A DNA stretch of 44,740 nt, taken from Solirubrobacterales bacterium. GTDB lineage: Bacteria > Actinomycetota > Thermoleophilia > Solirubrobacterales > Solirubrobacteraceae. How positions within the stretch are numbered: the stretch's first letter is position 1; each line of letters opens with the position of its first letter. Of this stretch, positions 8,437 through 16,061 are shown in pieces. The position numbers were made by a program, and so were the translations under genes. The notes under the pieces are model-generated. The model was not told the origin of the DNA and ran no database searches. It saw only the letters and a list, made by a program, of their open reading frames with translations. Where the stretch lies: contig JAFAXX010000021.1 of assembly GCA_019240655.1 (NCBI GenBank), positions 1-44,740 of the forward strand. The letters are read 5' to 3'.

Positions 8437-9207
8437 TCACAGCGACCGCTGGTAGGCGGCGAACGCGCGCGTGGCGAGGAGCGCGGCGAGAAGGAGCAGC
8501 GCCACCAGCAGACCCACCCGACCGGCCACGAGACCCCAGTCGGCCCGCTGCATCGCCGCCGAGCGAGCGGCCTCGACCGCCCAGTTGACCGGATTGAACC
8601 GCGCTGCGGCGCGGATCCACCCCGGCAGGAGGCTCGGCTGCATCAGCGCCGCGGACAGGAAGGTCAGGGGCAGCTGCACGAACGTGACGGCGCCGATCAC
8701 GCTCTCGCGCTGGCGCGCGAGCAGCCCGATGCAGTTCGACAGCGAGGCGAAGATCGCGCCGAGCAGCGCGGCGGCCAGGATCAGCACGAGCACACCGACG
8801 ACGCCGCCGCGGAAGTCGGCGCCCAGCCCGAGCGCCAGCAACACGATCAGGACGGTCTGGATGACCACGGTGAACGCGCCGTAGGCGACGGTGCCGGCGT
8901 TGAGCGCGCCCCGCCACACGGGCGAGGCGAGCATCCGGTCCATCACCCCGGCGTTGATGTCCTCGACAAAACCCATGCCGGTCCAGCCGGCGGAGAAGAC
9001 CGCGAGCATCATCACCACCCCCGGAGTCAGGAAATCGACGTAGGAGCCGTGGAAGCCGGGGATCCGGCTGACCGCCCTGAACAGGGCGCCGAACATCAGC
9101 AGCCAGATGAGAGGCTGGACGATGGTCATCCCGAGGTAGGCCGGCTGGCGCCTGAGCGTGCGGGCGCCGCGCAGGTAGACCTGCCAGGTCTGCCGTAGCG
9201 GGGTCAT
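8437..9207 (-). CDS. ABC-2 type transporter permease (DrrB-like)
   Basis: Integral membrane subunit of an ABC-2 exporter, 256 residues, with about six hydrophobic segments. Examples are the stretches around LGMTIVQPLIWLLMFGALF, VVMMLAVFSAGWTGMGF, VIQTVLIVLLALGLG and VGLLVALLLLAALLATRAF. The MDRMLASPVWR block between TM2 and TM3 is typical of DrrB/NodJ-type permeases. Its ATG overlaps the stop of the ATPase gene (ATGA), so the two subunits are translationally coupled. It likely exports a drug-like or lipid-like compound; the MarR gene opposite suggests ligand-induced expression. Confidence 0.9.
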   Translation of the reverse strand: MTPLRQTWQVYLRGARTLRRQPAYLGMTIVQPLIWLLMFGALFRAVSRIPGFHGSYVDFLTPGVVMMLAVFSAGWTGMGFVEDINAGVMDRMLASPVWRGALNAGTVAYGAFTVVIQTVLIVLLALGLGADFRGGVVGVLVLILAAALLGAIFASLSNCIGLLARQRESVIGAVTFVQLPLTFLSAALMQPSLLPGWIRAAARFNPVNWAVEAARSAAMQRADWGLVAGRVGLLVALLLLAALLATRAFAAYQRSL

Positions 9208-10178
9208 GCCGAAGCCTCCTCGAGCTCGGGCTGCTCGGCCTGGAAGGCGCGGCCGGCGTGGCGGAGGTACACGTCGTCAAGCGACGGGCGCGCGACCGTG
9301 ACCGCGGTGGCCTTGATTCCGTGCCGCTCGAGGGTCGCCAGCACCGAGGGAATCGCGGCACCGCCGTCGCGGGCGCGAGCGCGCAGCGTCCGGCCGTCCA
9401 ACTCGACCTCGCGGATGCCGTCGAGCCGCGCCAGCGCGGCGCCCGCGTTCGCGTTCTCGGACTCGGCGAGCTCGATCTGGATGCCATCGCCCTGCAGTTC
9501 GCTCTTCAGCTGCTCCGGTGCCCCGCGGGCTACGATCTGCCCCCGGTCGATGATCGCGAGCTCGGAGGCGAGCCGGTCGGCCTCGTCCATGTAATGGGTG
9601 GTGAGGAGGATCGTCATCCGCTCCTCGGCGGCCAATCGCTCTATCTCCCGCCACAGCGCGACCCGCGCCTCCGGGTCCAGGCCGGTGGTCGGCTCGTCCA
9701 GGAACAGGACGCGCGGGCGGTGCAGCAGCCCCATGGCGATGTCGAGCCGGCGCTGCATCCCGCCGGAATAAGTCTTCGCCTGGCGATCGGCGGCGGCGGC
9801 GAGGCCGAAGCGGTCAAGCGACTCCTCGACGCGCTGCTTCAGCCCCCGCCCGACGATCCCGTAGAACTCGCCTTGGAGAACCAAGTTCTCACGGCCGGTG
9901 GCCTCGAGGTCGGCGCCATGCTTCTGCCCGACGACACCGATCACTCGCCGGGCGCTCACCGGGTCGGCTAGCACGTCGACTCCGGCCACCTGGGCGCTGC
10001 CGCGGTCCGGGCGCGTCAGCGTGCAGAGCACTCTCACGGTGGTCGACTTGCCGGCGCCGTTTGGCCCGAGCAGGGCGAAGATGGTTCCACGGGCGATGGT
10101 CAACTCGACGCCGGCGAGCGCCACGACGGGCCCGGGATAGGTCTTGCTGAGCGCGGACGCCTCGATCGCTGGCGGCAT
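9204..10178 (-). CDS. ABC transporter ATP-binding protein (DrrA family)
   Basis: ATPase subunit of the ABC-2 exporter, 324 residues. Walker A GPNGAGKST is at residues 38-46, followed by the Q-loop region GVVGQKHGAD, signature YSGGMQRR, Walker B VLFLDEP and the switch histidine in LLTTHYMDEADRL. The C-terminal extension (about 220-324), ending PSLDDVYLRHAGR, is diagnostic of the DrrA/drug-resistance subfamily. The ATG at 10178 is preferred, with AGGAGG about 4 nt upstream; an ATG at 10199 adds seven residues but has no better ribosome site. It is the first gene of the minus-strand run and is divergent from marR. Confidence 0.92.
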   Translation of the reverse strand: MPPAIEASALSKTYPGPVVALAGVELTIARGTIFALLGPNGAGKSTTVRVLCTLTRPDRGSAQVAGVDVLADPVSARRVIGVVGQKHGADLEATGRENLVLQGEFYGIVGRGLKQRVEESLDRFGLAAAADRQAKTYSGGMQRRLDIAMGLLHRPRVLFLDEPTTGLDPEARVALWREIERLAAEERMTILLTTHYMDEADRLASELAIIDRGQIVARGAPEQLKSELQGDGIQIELAESENANAGAALARLDGIREVELDGRTLRARARDGGAAIPSVLATLERHGIKATAVTVARPSLDDVYLRHAGRAFQAEQPELEEASA

Positions 10179-10203
10179 TGATCCTCCTGTGTCTGGCATT
10201 AGA

Positions 10204-10258
10204 ATGTCTTGACGGCAAGATAGTTTTATAATCGAGAGGCTTTTTTGTCAAGGCAAAA
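10204..10258. promoter_or_regulatory. Divergent promoter/operator region, MarR gene versus ABC exporter
   Basis: A consensus -10 TATAAT (10227-10232) faces the MarR gene. On the minus strand, TTGACA (10251-10246) and TATAAA (10230-10225) are separated by 15 bp and face the exporter. Two short palindromes flank these: CTTG-ACGG-CAAG (10208-10219) and TTTTG-TCAAGG-CAAAA (10243-10258), the latter overlapping the MarR start. They are natural candidates for MarR binding. No experimental support is available from the sequence. Confidence 0.55.
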
Positions 10259-10736
10259 GCGCGAGGTCTATGAGGCGCTGCTCGGCGAGATCCGCCGGTC
10301 TCAGAACGCGACCGCCCGCTTCGACCAGGCGGTAGCCGATGCGCTCGGGTTGAACCGCACCGACATGCGCTGCCTCGATGCACTGGATCGGGAGGGGCCG
10401 ATGACGGCCGGATCGCTCGCGTCTCAGGCCGGCCTCACCTCAGGCGCGATGACGACCGCGCTCGACCGGCTCGAGCAGAGCGGGTACGTGCGCCGCACGC
10501 GCGACTCCGTCGACCGGCGGCGCGTGCTGGTCGAGCTAACCCCCGAGGGGCGGCGGGGCACCCATGCCTTCTACGCGGAGCACGCCTCCGAGGCGGAGCG
10601 TCTCTATCACCGTCATACGCTCGAGCAGCTCGAGCTCCTGCTCGAGTTCTTTCGGGACAGCCGTGTGTTCAACGAGCGGCGGGCAGCCGCGCTCGAGGCT
10701 GAGACGCGGCCTCGCGGCGCGCGACCCACCGGCTGA
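10245..10736 (+). CDS. MarR-family transcriptional regulator
   Basis: Winged-helix repressor of 163 residues. The MarR core reads LNRTDMRCLDALDREGPMTAGSLA, then SGAMTTALDRLEQSGYVRR (recognition helix) and the wing TRDSVDRRRVLVELTPEG. The start is a TTG at 10245 with GAGAGG upstream; the next ATG would remove the first helix, which MarR proteins need for dimerisation. It is transcribed away from the drug-type ABC exporter, the common arrangement in which MarR represses the exporter until a ligand binds. The start codon lies inside a small palindrome, which would allow autorepression. Confidence 0.88.
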   Translation: MSRQKREVYEALLGEIRRSQNATARFDQAVADALGLNRTDMRCLDALDREGPMTAGSLASQAGLTSGAMTTALDRLEQSGYVRRTRDSVDRRRVLVELTPEGRRGTHAFYAEHASEAERLYHRHTLEQLELLLEFFRDSRVFNERRAAALEAETRPRGARPTG

Positions 10737-10799
10737 CGGAACACGTGAAGGTAGCGAGGCCCGAATCGCCGCCACGCGCGCGGGCGCTTGCCAGCCGGA

Positions 10800-11720
10800 T
10801 CAGCTGACCGGCGGCGGCGTGCCGCGGGCGCTGGCGGCAAGCGCGGGATCCCACGAGCAGGCGACGCAGGAGTGCTGAAAGGCCGAGTGGGCAAACTCGA
10901 GCGCTGCACCGCGCGGATCGGGCGCGGAGCGGACGTCCTCCCAGTCGAGGACGTACTCGCCGAGGCCGCCCTCCCAGCGGGCGGCCGGCGGTGACAGCGT
11001 CGCGCCCGCAAAGCCTTCGGGCGCCGGGTGGGCGTAGGCGTAGAACGCTGCCTGGCCGTAGCGAGCGTCGCCCGGCCACCAGCCGACGGCGACCTCCTGG
11101 GCGTCCATCGCGTTGCGCATGATGAAGTCCGGCGACGGGGGATCGGCGGCCTCCCCGGAGAAGAGATTGACCGCGAGGTCGAACGACCCCCACCACGCGT
11201 TGACCGGTGTCGCGCGGCCGCGGTACGAGGCCCGGAACGCGGCCAGCACGAGCGCCGCCTGGGTGGCCGCCGCGAAGTACGCCGCGACGGCACCGGGGTC
11301 GTAGCTCGCGTGCTCGTGATCCTCGTCGAGCGGGGCGGTCCACGCCACCTCCTGGGGCGTGGGGTTGATCGCGACCGGGCCCGCGAGCGCCTGCACAGCG
11401 TCGAGCACGGCGCGGGTGACCTCTCCGACCGACCGGTCGGGGGTCAGTGGAATACGCCGCGCGCTGCCGTCACTGTGCTCGACGAGCGCTTCGTGAGCCC
11501 GAAGGTCGAGGGCGGCGACGAGCGCCCCGGATCCGTCGGGGGCCGGCAGCGGGAGCGTTTCCCAGCCTCGCGCGGTGACCCGCAGGGCGCCGTGCTGTAG
11601 CTGCGGCTCGCGCGGTGCCAGTGCCACGGCGAGCTTGCCCAGCACCTGCGTATGCGCATGGAGGGTGTCGCAGGTAGAGCTCCACTCCTCGTAGTTGAGC
11701 CGCGGCCACCGCTCGGTCAC
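10800..11720 (-). CDS. DUF5996 family protein
   Basis: Uncharacterised protein of 306 residues. It matches the DUF5996 layout: WPRLNYEEWSSTCDTLHAHTQVLGKLAVAL at the N-terminus, a middle NPTPQEVAWTAPLDEDHEHASYDP segment, and a C-terminal acidic/aromatic block with WWPGDARYGQAAFYAYAHPAP. The function of the family is unknown. The start is GTG 11720 with GGAGG about 6 nt upstream. It sits 39 nt downstream of the FAD monooxygenase gene on the same strand, so co-transcription is likely. No signal peptide or membrane segment is visible. Confidence 0.85.
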   Translation of the reverse strand: MTERWPRLNYEEWSSTCDTLHAHTQVLGKLAVALAPREPQLQHGALRVTARGWETLPLPAPDGSGALVAALDLRAHEALVEHSDGSARRIPLTPDRSVGEVTRAVLDAVQALAGPVAINPTPQEVAWTAPLDEDHEHASYDPGAVAAYFAAATQAALVLAAFRASYRGRATPVNAWWGSFDLAVNLFSGEAADPPSPDFIMRNAMDAQEVAVGWWPGDARYGQAAFYAYAHPAPEGFAGATLSPPAARWEGGLGEYVLDWEDVRSAPDPRGAALEFAHSAFQHSCVACSWDPALAASARGTPPPVS

Positions 11721-11759
11721 GCCCGCCTCCGATCGCTTGACGCCCTCGATGGATGGACC

Positions 11760-13457
11760 CTACCGAGAATCTCTCCCGCTCGACCTCCGGCTCACGTGCA
11801 GCAGCGAGGCGAGCACCTCCCCCATCGCCGCCTCAGAGGCGCCCGCTCCGTCGGTGGCGCGCCAGGCGACGAACCCGTCCGGCCGGACGAGCACCGCGCC
11901 GGCGGCCGAGATCCCATAGGCGTCGAGAAAGGCTCCGTCCGGGTCGAGCACGACGCCACCGCCGACGCGGTGGGCATCGAGCGGCGCCCGCAGCCGTTCG
12001 GCCGCGCGCCGCGTCGCCTCGTGCCATGCCGTGGCGCCGGCGCCGGCGAGCAGGACGAACCGGCTCCCGAACAGGTCGAGGGCTGAGAGCCGCTCGCCGT
12101 CCCGGGTCAGGAACACGTGCGGGGCTCGCGACCCGGGCCGGCCCTTGGACTCGCCGGGATGCTCGTGCACGCGGGGTTCCCAACCCGGCTCGAGGACGAC
12201 CGCCGCTGAGTTGTAGCGGTAGCCGATCTCCATCGAGAAGTCGTCAACCAGCGGCTGCATCCCCTCTGTCCCGAGATACGGGGCGACGCGGGTCACGTAG
12301 CGCGCGTAGGCTTGCTCGACCGTGAGCTCGCCAACCGGGCGCCGTTCGGCGTCATAGGTATCGAGCAACTCGGCTCCGGCCGTGCCGCGGAGGACCAGCG
12401 CCAGCTTCCAGGCCAGGTTGTGGGCGTCCTGGACGCCGGTGTTGCCGCCGAAACCGCCGTTCGGCGGAACCGTGTGGGCAGCGTCGCCGGCCAGGAACAC
12501 CCGCCCGGCGCTGTAGCGCTCGGCGTTGTCGGCCACCGCCCGCCAGGTCGCGATGTCCTCGACCACGACCGGGATCTCCGGGACGCCGATGGCTGCCCGC
12601 AGCAGCTCGAGGGCCCGCTGCTCGTTGATGCCCTCGGCGACGTTCGCCCACGGCGCGTCCGGGTAGGCCGCGACGATCTCCGGCCGCGCGGTATCGCCCA
12701 CGAGATTGACCACCAGAAAGCCCCGGTCCCCGCTTCGGTCCAGCCGGAAGAAGCCCCGGAGCACCGAGTTGGTGACGTAGTTGACGCCCTGATCGCGCCC
12801 CGCGAGCAGCGGAGCCAGCGGGACCTCGGACCGGAAGTAGATCGTCACGCTGCGGGAGAGCAGCCCGTGGCCGTGCATCGCGATGCCGAGCCGCTCCCGA
12901 ATCGAGCTCCGGTTGCCGTCGGCGGCGACGACGTAGCGCGCGCGCACCGCCGTCTGCTGCCCGGTCTCGAGGTCGCGCAGCGCAGCGGTGACGCCGGCGG
13001 CGTCCTGCGCCAACGAGACACACTCGACGCGGTAGCGCAGCTCGGCGCCGAGCTCCTCGGCGCGGGCGCGCAGGATCGGCTCGAGCGCATCCTGGTCGAC
13101 GAACAGCCGTACGGTCGGGCTGAACTGCTCGACGCCGGCGTTGAGGTCGGCGAAGTAGCTGGCGATCTCCCGCCCGGCCAGCGACTCGACGTTATTGATG
13201 CCGCCGCCGGGGTGATAGCGCTCCTGAGAGGCGCTCCGGACTCGCTCTTCGACGCCGGCCGAGCGGAGGATCTCGACAGTTCGGAGCTGAAAGTGGCCGG
13301 CGCGCGGACGGATCGCGGTGGTGGGATGCCGCTCCACCGTGAGACAGTCGATCCCGTGGAGCCGGAGCAGTAGCGCGGTGCAGAGGCCGATGAGGCTCCC
13401 GCCCACGATCAGGACATCGACAGCTTCCTCCGGCGGCTGAGACGGGCCAGGCATCAT
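11760..13457 (-). CDS. FAD-dependent aromatic monooxygenase (PheA/TfdB / PHBH-like)
   Basis: Class A flavoprotein hydroxylase of 565 residues. The FAD-binding Rossmann motif is VLIVGGSLIGLCTALLL near the N-terminus. The DG motif is VVAADGNRSSIRERLGI, and the GD motif RVFLAGDAAHTVPPNGGFGGN binds FAD ribityl. A C-terminal thioredoxin-like domain (about 430-555) is typical of the phenol hydroxylase / TfdB / polyketide hydroxylase branch. It uses NAD(P)H and O2 to hydroxylate an aromatic ring. The substrate is not predictable: phenolic catabolism or polyketide tailoring are both possible. The DUF5996 gene follows within 40 nt. Confidence 0.9.
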   Translation of the reverse strand: MMPGPSQPPEEAVDVLIVGGSLIGLCTALLLRLHGIDCLTVERHPTTAIRPRAGHFQLRTVEILRSAGVEERVRSASQERYHPGGGINNVESLAGREIASYFADLNAGVEQFSPTVRLFVDQDALEPILRARAEELGAELRYRVECVSLAQDAAGVTAALRDLETGQQTAVRARYVVAADGNRSSIRERLGIAMHGHGLLSRSVTIYFRSEVPLAPLLAGRDQGVNYVTNSVLRGFFRLDRSGDRGFLVVNLVGDTARPEIVAAYPDAPWANVAEGINEQRALELLRAAIGVPEIPVVVEDIATWRAVADNAERYSAGRVFLAGDAAHTVPPNGGFGGNTGVQDAHNLAWKLALVLRGTAGAELLDTYDAERRPVGELTVEQAYARYVTRVAPYLGTEGMQPLVDDFSMEIGYRYNSAAVVLEPGWEPRVHEHPGESKGRPGSRAPHVFLTRDGERLSALDLFGSRFVLLAGAGATAWHEATRRAAERLRAPLDAHRVGGGVVLDPDGAFLDAYGISAAGAVLVRPDGFVAWRATDGAGASEAAMGEVLASLLHVSRRSSGRDSR

Positions 13458-13528
13458 CGGCGGCGGTGCCTCAGGGTATTGGCTTCACGGCGGGCGCGCG
13501 GCCGAGCGCGCCGGTGCCAGCCCCGCTA

Positions 13529-14398
13529 CTACGGGCGAGAATCGGCGCCGTCGCCCTCGCGCCAGCCACGGCGCTGCCACTCCGCGGCCGGCAGGACCTC
13601 GTCGAGGCGGCCGAGCACGTACGCGGGACGCTCACCGGCGTCGAGGCGCGCGAGCCCGGCGGCGTCGGTCTCGCCGGTCAGCACGATCGCGGCCGACGCC
13701 CCGATCTGGTGCGCGGCCGCGAGGTCGGTGGAGATGCGATCGCCGACCACGAGGCAGCTCTCCGCCGGGACCCGGAGGCGTTCGAGCACCGCGCCCATCA
13801 TGACCGCGCCCGGCTTGCCGAAGTGCAGCTCGCAGCGGCGGCCGGTGCAGGCTTCCAACGCGGCGATGACGGAGCCCGCGTCCGGCTCGCCGCCGCTCGG
13901 CGTGGGGCAGTAAGGGTCGGGGTTCGTGGCCACGAAGTGCGTGCGCTGCTCGCGACGCCACAGCGCCGTGAAGGCGGTCTGCAGCTTCGCGTAGTCGAGC
14001 GAGCGGTCGAAGCTGGCGATCACCACGTCGATCTCGGCGGGATCGTCGGTCAGGCGGACGCCCGCCTCACGCAAGGCGCCGAGCAGCGGCTCCTCGGCGA
14101 GCGCGAAGACGCCCGCCCCGGGGTACTCCGCGGTGACCCAGTCGACCGTGGTCACCACGGTGTTGATCATCTCCGCCTCGCCGACCTCGATCCCGAGCCG
14201 GCGGAGCTTCTCCCGGTACTGGCTGGTCGTCCGCGTGGGGTTGTTGGAGACGAAGATCACGCGCCGGCCGAGTTCACGCAGGGCGGCGAGCAGGCGTGCG
14301 CTGCCCGGCAGCAGCTCCTCGCCCACGTACACCGTCCCGTCGAGATCGAAGATATAGCCCTCGAAGATCCGGTCCGGACGAGACGACGGGGCGCTCAC
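13529..14398 (-). CDS. HAD-IIA (NagD/AraL-type) phosphatase
   Basis: Haloacid dehalogenase-superfamily phosphatase of 289 residues, subclass IIA. Motif I is FDLDGT with Asp18 as nucleophile and Asp20 as acid/base. Motif II is VSNNPTRT, and the capping domain spans about residues 80-190. Motif III/IV is FGKPG...VVGDRISTDLAAA, supplying Lys and the Mg-binding Asp pair. Relatives include NagD, phosphoglycolate/p-nitrophenyl phosphatases and Bacillus AraL. The start is GTG 14398. It is divergent from the FGGY kinase and shares its 150-bp promoter region, so a role in sugar- or polyol-phosphate turnover (phosphate-stress relief as for AraL) is a reasonable inference. Confidence 0.9.
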   Translation of the reverse strand: MSAPSSRPDRIFEGYIFDLDGTVYVGEELLPGSARLLAALRELGRRVIFVSNNPTRTTSQYREKLRRLGIEVGEAEMINTVVTTVDWVTAEYPGAGVFALAEEPLLGALREAGVRLTDDPAEIDVVIASFDRSLDYAKLQTAFTALWRREQRTHFVATNPDPYCPTPSGGEPDAGSVIAALEACTGRRCELHFGKPGAVMMGAVLERLRVPAESCLVVGDRISTDLAAAHQIGASAAIVLTGETDAAGLARLDAGERPAYVLGRLDEVLPAAEWQRRGWREGDGADSRP

Positions 14399-14416
14399 GG
14401 CGTGAGGGCTACCCGG

Positions 14417-14480
14417 TCTCGGGGCACGGTCACGCCCGGCCGGCCGCAGGCTCCGCCTCGCTCTCGGGCCACGGTCACGC
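14417..14480. repeat. Direct repeat pair in the divergent HAD/kinase promoter region
   Basis: TCTCGGGGCACGGTCACGC (14417-14435) recurs as TCTCGGGCCACGGTCACGC (14462-14480), 18 of 19 bases identical and 45 bp apart. The spacing is close to four helical turns. The location between divergent genes makes it a candidate double operator, though a simple local duplication is possible. Confidence 0.6.
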
Positions 14481-14551
14481 GGCGGCCGGCAGCACGCCGC
14501 AGTTGCCCGCCCCGCGAGTCACCGGCGCCGCCCATGGGTAGGACCGGCGTC

Positions 14552-16060
14552 ATGGCGTGGGTGATCGGAGTTGACTCCTCCACCACCGCTGCGAAGGCCG
14601 TGGTCTGGGATCGGAATGGTCGCGCGCTCGCCGAGGCGCGTGCCCCGATCGCGCTCAGCCAGCCTCGCCCGGGCTGGTATGAGCAGGATGCCGGCGACTG
14701 GTGGCGCAGCCTGCAAACCGTGGTCCGCGACGTCGCGCGGCAGGTCGACCCCCGGAAGGTCGAGGCGATCGCGATCACGCCACAACGGGAGAGCTTCGTC
14801 TGCGCGGGTGAAGCGGGCGATCCCCTGCGCCCGGCCATCCTGTGGTTGGACGCACGCGCCGGCCGGCAGGTGGCCGAGCACGGCTCGCCCGAGCTGAACC
14901 GGATCTCCGGCAAGCCGCCCGACACGACGCCCGCCTTCTACAAGCTGCTGTGGCTGCGCGAGCACGAGCCCGAGGTGCTCGAACGCACGCACAAGGTGGC
15001 CGACGTGCTCGCGTTGCTGGGGCACCGTCTCACCGGCCAATGGCGGACCACCCACGCCTGCGCGGACCCTCTCGGCCTGCTCGACATGAGCGCCTGGGAT
15101 TGGTCCGAGGAACTTCTGGGCACGGTCGCGCTCACGCGCGCGCAGCTGCCCGAGCTCGAGGACACCGGCGCCGTCATCGGTGAGCTGAGCGAGCCGGCCG
15201 CGGAGGCGCTCGGCCTGCCCCCGGGGCTGCCGGTGGTCGGGGGCGCAGGCGACGGACAGTCGGCCGGCCTCGGCGCGAACGTCACCGATCCGGGGCGCGC
15301 CTACCTGAACCTCGGTACCGCGGTGGTGGCCGGAACGTTCACCTCCGAATATCACTGGGGCCCGGCCTTCCGGACGCTCGCCGGAGCGGTGCCCGGCACG
15401 TACACGCTCGAGACGGTGATCCAGGGCGGCACACTGACCGTCACCTGGTTTGCGGAGCGGATCGCCACACTCGGCGGCGAGCGCCTCGGGCTCGGCCTCG
15501 ACGACGTCGGTCTGCTCGAGGCGGCGGCCACCCGGGTGCCGCCGGGTGCCGAGGGGCTCCTGCTCCTGCCCTACTGGGCCGGCGCACTGCCCCCGTACTG
15601 GGACTCCGCGGCCCGGGGCGTGATGTTCGGTCTCGCCGACCACCATGGCAAGGGCCACCTGTTCCGGGCCATCCTCGAGGGCATCGCGTTCGAGCAGCGG
15701 CTCCAGCTCGAGGGCTTCGATCAGGCGCTCGACCGTCCGGTGCAGGCGCTGCACGCGATGGGCGGGGGCTCGCGGAGCCCGCTGTGGCGCCAGATCCTCG
15801 CCGACGTCTGCCGGCGCCCGGTGATCGCCTGTCGGGAGGTCGAGACGACCAGTCTCGGCGCGGCCGTGCACGCCGCCGCTGCGGTGGGCTGGTATGAGTC
15901 GATCGACGAGGCGGCCGCCGCCATGTCCGGCGACGGCGCCCGGCACGAGCCCCACGAGCCGACGGCCGGCCGCTACGACCGCTACTTCGAGGTCTATCGC
16001 GAAATCTATCCCCGCACGCAGCACCTGTTCGCGGAGCTGCGCGACGCGGCCGAGGCCTGA
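14552..16060 (+). CDS. FGGY-family carbohydrate/polyol kinase
   Basis: Sugar or polyol kinase of 502 residues (xylulokinase/ribulokinase/glycerol kinase superfamily). It has the N-terminal nucleotide-binding VIGVDSSTTAAKAVVWD, the substrate-site region ITPQRESFVC and WLDARAGRQV, the central GGAGDGQSAGLGANV and NLGTAVVAG loops, and the C-terminal ATP-site AMGGGSRSPLWRQILADVCRRPV. ATG 14552 is preferred (AGGA 8 nt upstream); an ATG at 14534 is in frame. The next gene starts 2 nt past its stop. The substrate is unknown. The paired sn-glycerol-1-phosphate dehydrogenase homologue suggests a short-chain polyol or a pentulose (inference). Confidence 0.9.
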   Translation: MAWVIGVDSSTTAAKAVVWDRNGRALAEARAPIALSQPRPGWYEQDAGDWWRSLQTVVRDVARQVDPRKVEAIAITPQRESFVCAGEAGDPLRPAILWLDARAGRQVAEHGSPELNRISGKPPDTTPAFYKLLWLREHEPEVLERTHKVADVLALLGHRLTGQWRTTHACADPLGLLDMSAWDWSEELLGTVALTRAQLPELEDTGAVIGELSEPAAEALGLPPGLPVVGGAGDGQSAGLGANVTDPGRAYLNLGTAVVAGTFTSEYHWGPAFRTLAGAVPGTYTLETVIQGGTLTVTWFAERIATLGGERLGLGLDDVGLLEAAATRVPPGAEGLLLLPYWAGALPPYWDSAARGVMFGLADHHGKGHLFRAILEGIAFEQRLQLEGFDQALDRPVQALHAMGGGSRSPLWRQILADVCRRPVIACREVETTSLGAAVHAAAAVGWYESIDEAAAAMSGDGARHEPHEPTAGRYDRYFEVYREIYPRTQHLFAELRDAAEA

Positions 16061-16061
16061 G

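Noticed and set aside
10209..10232. TTGACG with TATAAT as a standard promoter for marR
   Set aside because: The spacer is only 12 bp, too short for a normal -35/-10 pair; only the -10 was retained as a candidate.
13466..14551. In-frame extension of the FGGY kinase upstream to 13466
   Set aside because: The extra 362 codons are antisense to the HAD phosphatase and show no kinase-like sequence. The family N-terminus begins at MAWVIGVDSS.
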